This document shows positions 4,827 to 5,675 of a stretch of DNA of 5,675 nt, one piece after another. Position numbers and translations under genes: made by a program. Position 1 is the stretch's first letter, and each line of letters begins with the position of its first letter. The notes under the pieces are model-generated. The model saw nothing but the letters and a program-made list of their open reading frames with translations. It searched no databases and was not told the DNA's origin. The stretch is from an uncultured Clostridia bacterium (lineage in GTDB: Bacteria; Bacillota; Clostridia; Oscillospirales; CAG-272), in NCBI GenBank assembly GCA_947304475.1, contig CAMZBE010000101.1, forward strand, positions 1-5,675, in the 5' to 3' direction.

Positions 4827-5675
4827 TCAGTCAACGACGAACTGATAGTATACGTTCGTGGGAAGTCCGTAACCGACCGACGCAATCGTCGCAACGGTCG
4901 GATCCGCGGCGCGCTCCACGTTCTGAACGGGCGCCTTGCCGCAGGTGAAACTGAGGTCGCCGTAAACAATGTAACCGGGGGCTTCGGCGTCGTTTGCCTG
5001 CACACCGATAAACCCGACGAATGCGTGCGTGCTCTTATTGGAAGCAGTCAACTCAAAGCAATCCTTATAGATAACGTTGCCGTTGCCGTCAGATCTTGCG
5101 GAGAAGAGACCCTTGTGCATACTTTTGTTGTTAGATTTATCAGGGGTACCCCAGTAACCGCCGTTGGACCCACCGTCGCCGCTGTAACTGAGTTGCGCGA
5201 GTTTTACGCCGTCAATATAATAGGTACCGGTCAACGTGTACTGTGCCGCGGTTTTGCCGGCTGTCTCGTCGGTTTCCAGCACGCCTGCGTTGGTCAACTC
5301 CTGATGAAGTTTGAAGGTTACGCGGTGCCAACCGTATTCGGGATTTGCCTGATCAGGGCCGGCAAGGTTCGGGAACTGATCGAAAGCAGCGCTACCGCCC
5401 GACATGGAAACGCCGGCGGGATACTCGACGTTACCGAGGTCAGTATACTCAAAACCGCCCGCATACCGGCAATCGCTCCCTCCGCCTCCGCCGTTGTTCA
5501 TTATCATCCACGCCCAATTTATACTCTTGGCACCCTCTGCTTGACTATTGCCCGATTTCAAAACGCCCTTGCAGTTGTTGACGAACGCGGCGTTCCAAAG
5601 GATCGAGAACTCGACGTAAAGGTCGTTGCCGTCGAGGTTGCCCGGAGTCGGATAGAAGTGCTTGCCGCCGGCGAG
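4827..5675 (-). CDS. Gly/Asn-rich, probably secreted beta-sandwich protein (C-terminal part; 5' end outside window)
   Basis: The frame is open from the right edge to TGA at 4827, giving the last 282 residues. A TTG at 5561 is internal: the frame continues upstream with convincing protein (LYVEFSILWN). Alternating hydrophobic strands such as GWHRVTFKLHQEL, GTYYIDGVKLAQLSYSG and AFVGFIGVQAND, with Gly/Asn/Ser loops (NNGGGGGSD and GDGGSNGGYWG), suggest one concanavalin/LamG-like jelly-roll domain, as found in cell-surface carbohydrate-binding proteins. No LPxTG, membrane segment or dockerin is visible at the C-terminus (NVYYQFVVD), so any anchor must be upstream or absent. Only two cysteines stand out (in SDCRYAGG and SFTCGKAP), plus those in NNCKG and KDCFE. 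G+C is clearly lower than in the glycosidases (55 of 120 at 5041-5160). I do not recognise a named family; the N-terminus is needed. Confidence 0.75.
   Translation of the reverse strand, partial: LAGGKHFYPTPGNLDGNDLYVEFSILWNAAFVNNCKGVLKSGNSQAEGAKSINWAWMIMNNGGGGGSDCRYAGGFEYTDLGNVEYPAGVSMSGGSAAFDQFPNLAGPDQANPEYGWHRVTFKLHQELTNAGVLETDETAGKTAAQYTLTGTYYIDGVKLAQLSYSGDGGSNGGYWGTPDKSNNKSMHKGLFSARSDGNGNVIYKDCFELTASNKSTHAFVGFIGVQANDAEAPGYIVYGDLSFTCGKAPVQNVERAADPTVATIASVGYGLPTNVYYQFVVD

Noticed and set aside
5559..5561. TTG as a start codon for the surface protein
   Set aside because: The frame continues without a stop to the window edge with convincing beta-strand sequence, so the true start lies outside.

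Overview
The window carries four protein genes plus one small ORF, all on the minus strand. I see no supported gene on the plus strand. G+C is fairly high in most genes (74 of 120 bases at 1381-1500). Start sites have purine-rich Shine-Dalgarno sequences (AAAGGA, AAAGAGG), and promoters are of sigma-70/sigma-A type. An uncharacterised FAD-dependent dehydrogenase, intracellular glycosidases and a Gly-rich secreted-type protein together suggest an anaerobic, glycan-degrading bacterium, perhaps a gut Bacillota (Clostridia-like) lineage. That assignment is an inference from style, not from a marker gene.

Layout, in transcription order (right to left). (1) 5675-4827 is the C-terminal part of a Gly/Asn-rich, probably beta-sandwich, surface or secreted protein that enters from outside the window. 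(2) 4795-4664 follows 31 bases later: a 43-residue ORF with a good ribosome binding site and a double-glycine-like motif. Two hairpins (4631-4652 and 4591-4616) close this unit. (3) 4585-4400 is a control region with a TATAAT promoter and three copies of a GGATTCAACC-type element. (4) 4399-3056 is a GH39-like glycoside hydrolase, and 28 bases after it 3027-1288 is a six-hairpin (alpha/alpha)6 glycosidase. The two form an operon that ends at a strong intrinsic terminator (1221-1261). (5) 1177-1149 is a textbook promoter (TTGACA, 17 bases, TATAAT) whose -10 box lies in the loop of a perfect 9-bp inverted repeat. It is followed by a leader hairpin with a U6 tract, then by the FAD-dependent oxidoreductase gene (1070 to the left edge, C-terminus missing).

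The two glycosidases lack signal peptides and probably finish the breakdown of an imported oligosaccharide in the cytoplasm. The repeats at their promoter suggest dedicated, perhaps substrate-responsive, regulation. The oxidoreductase is a separate transcription unit with its own apparent repressor site and possible attenuator. The most novel-looking items are the small double-glycine-like ORF behind the surface protein and the two unusual promoter regions. None of these is proven to be a new system from sequence alone.
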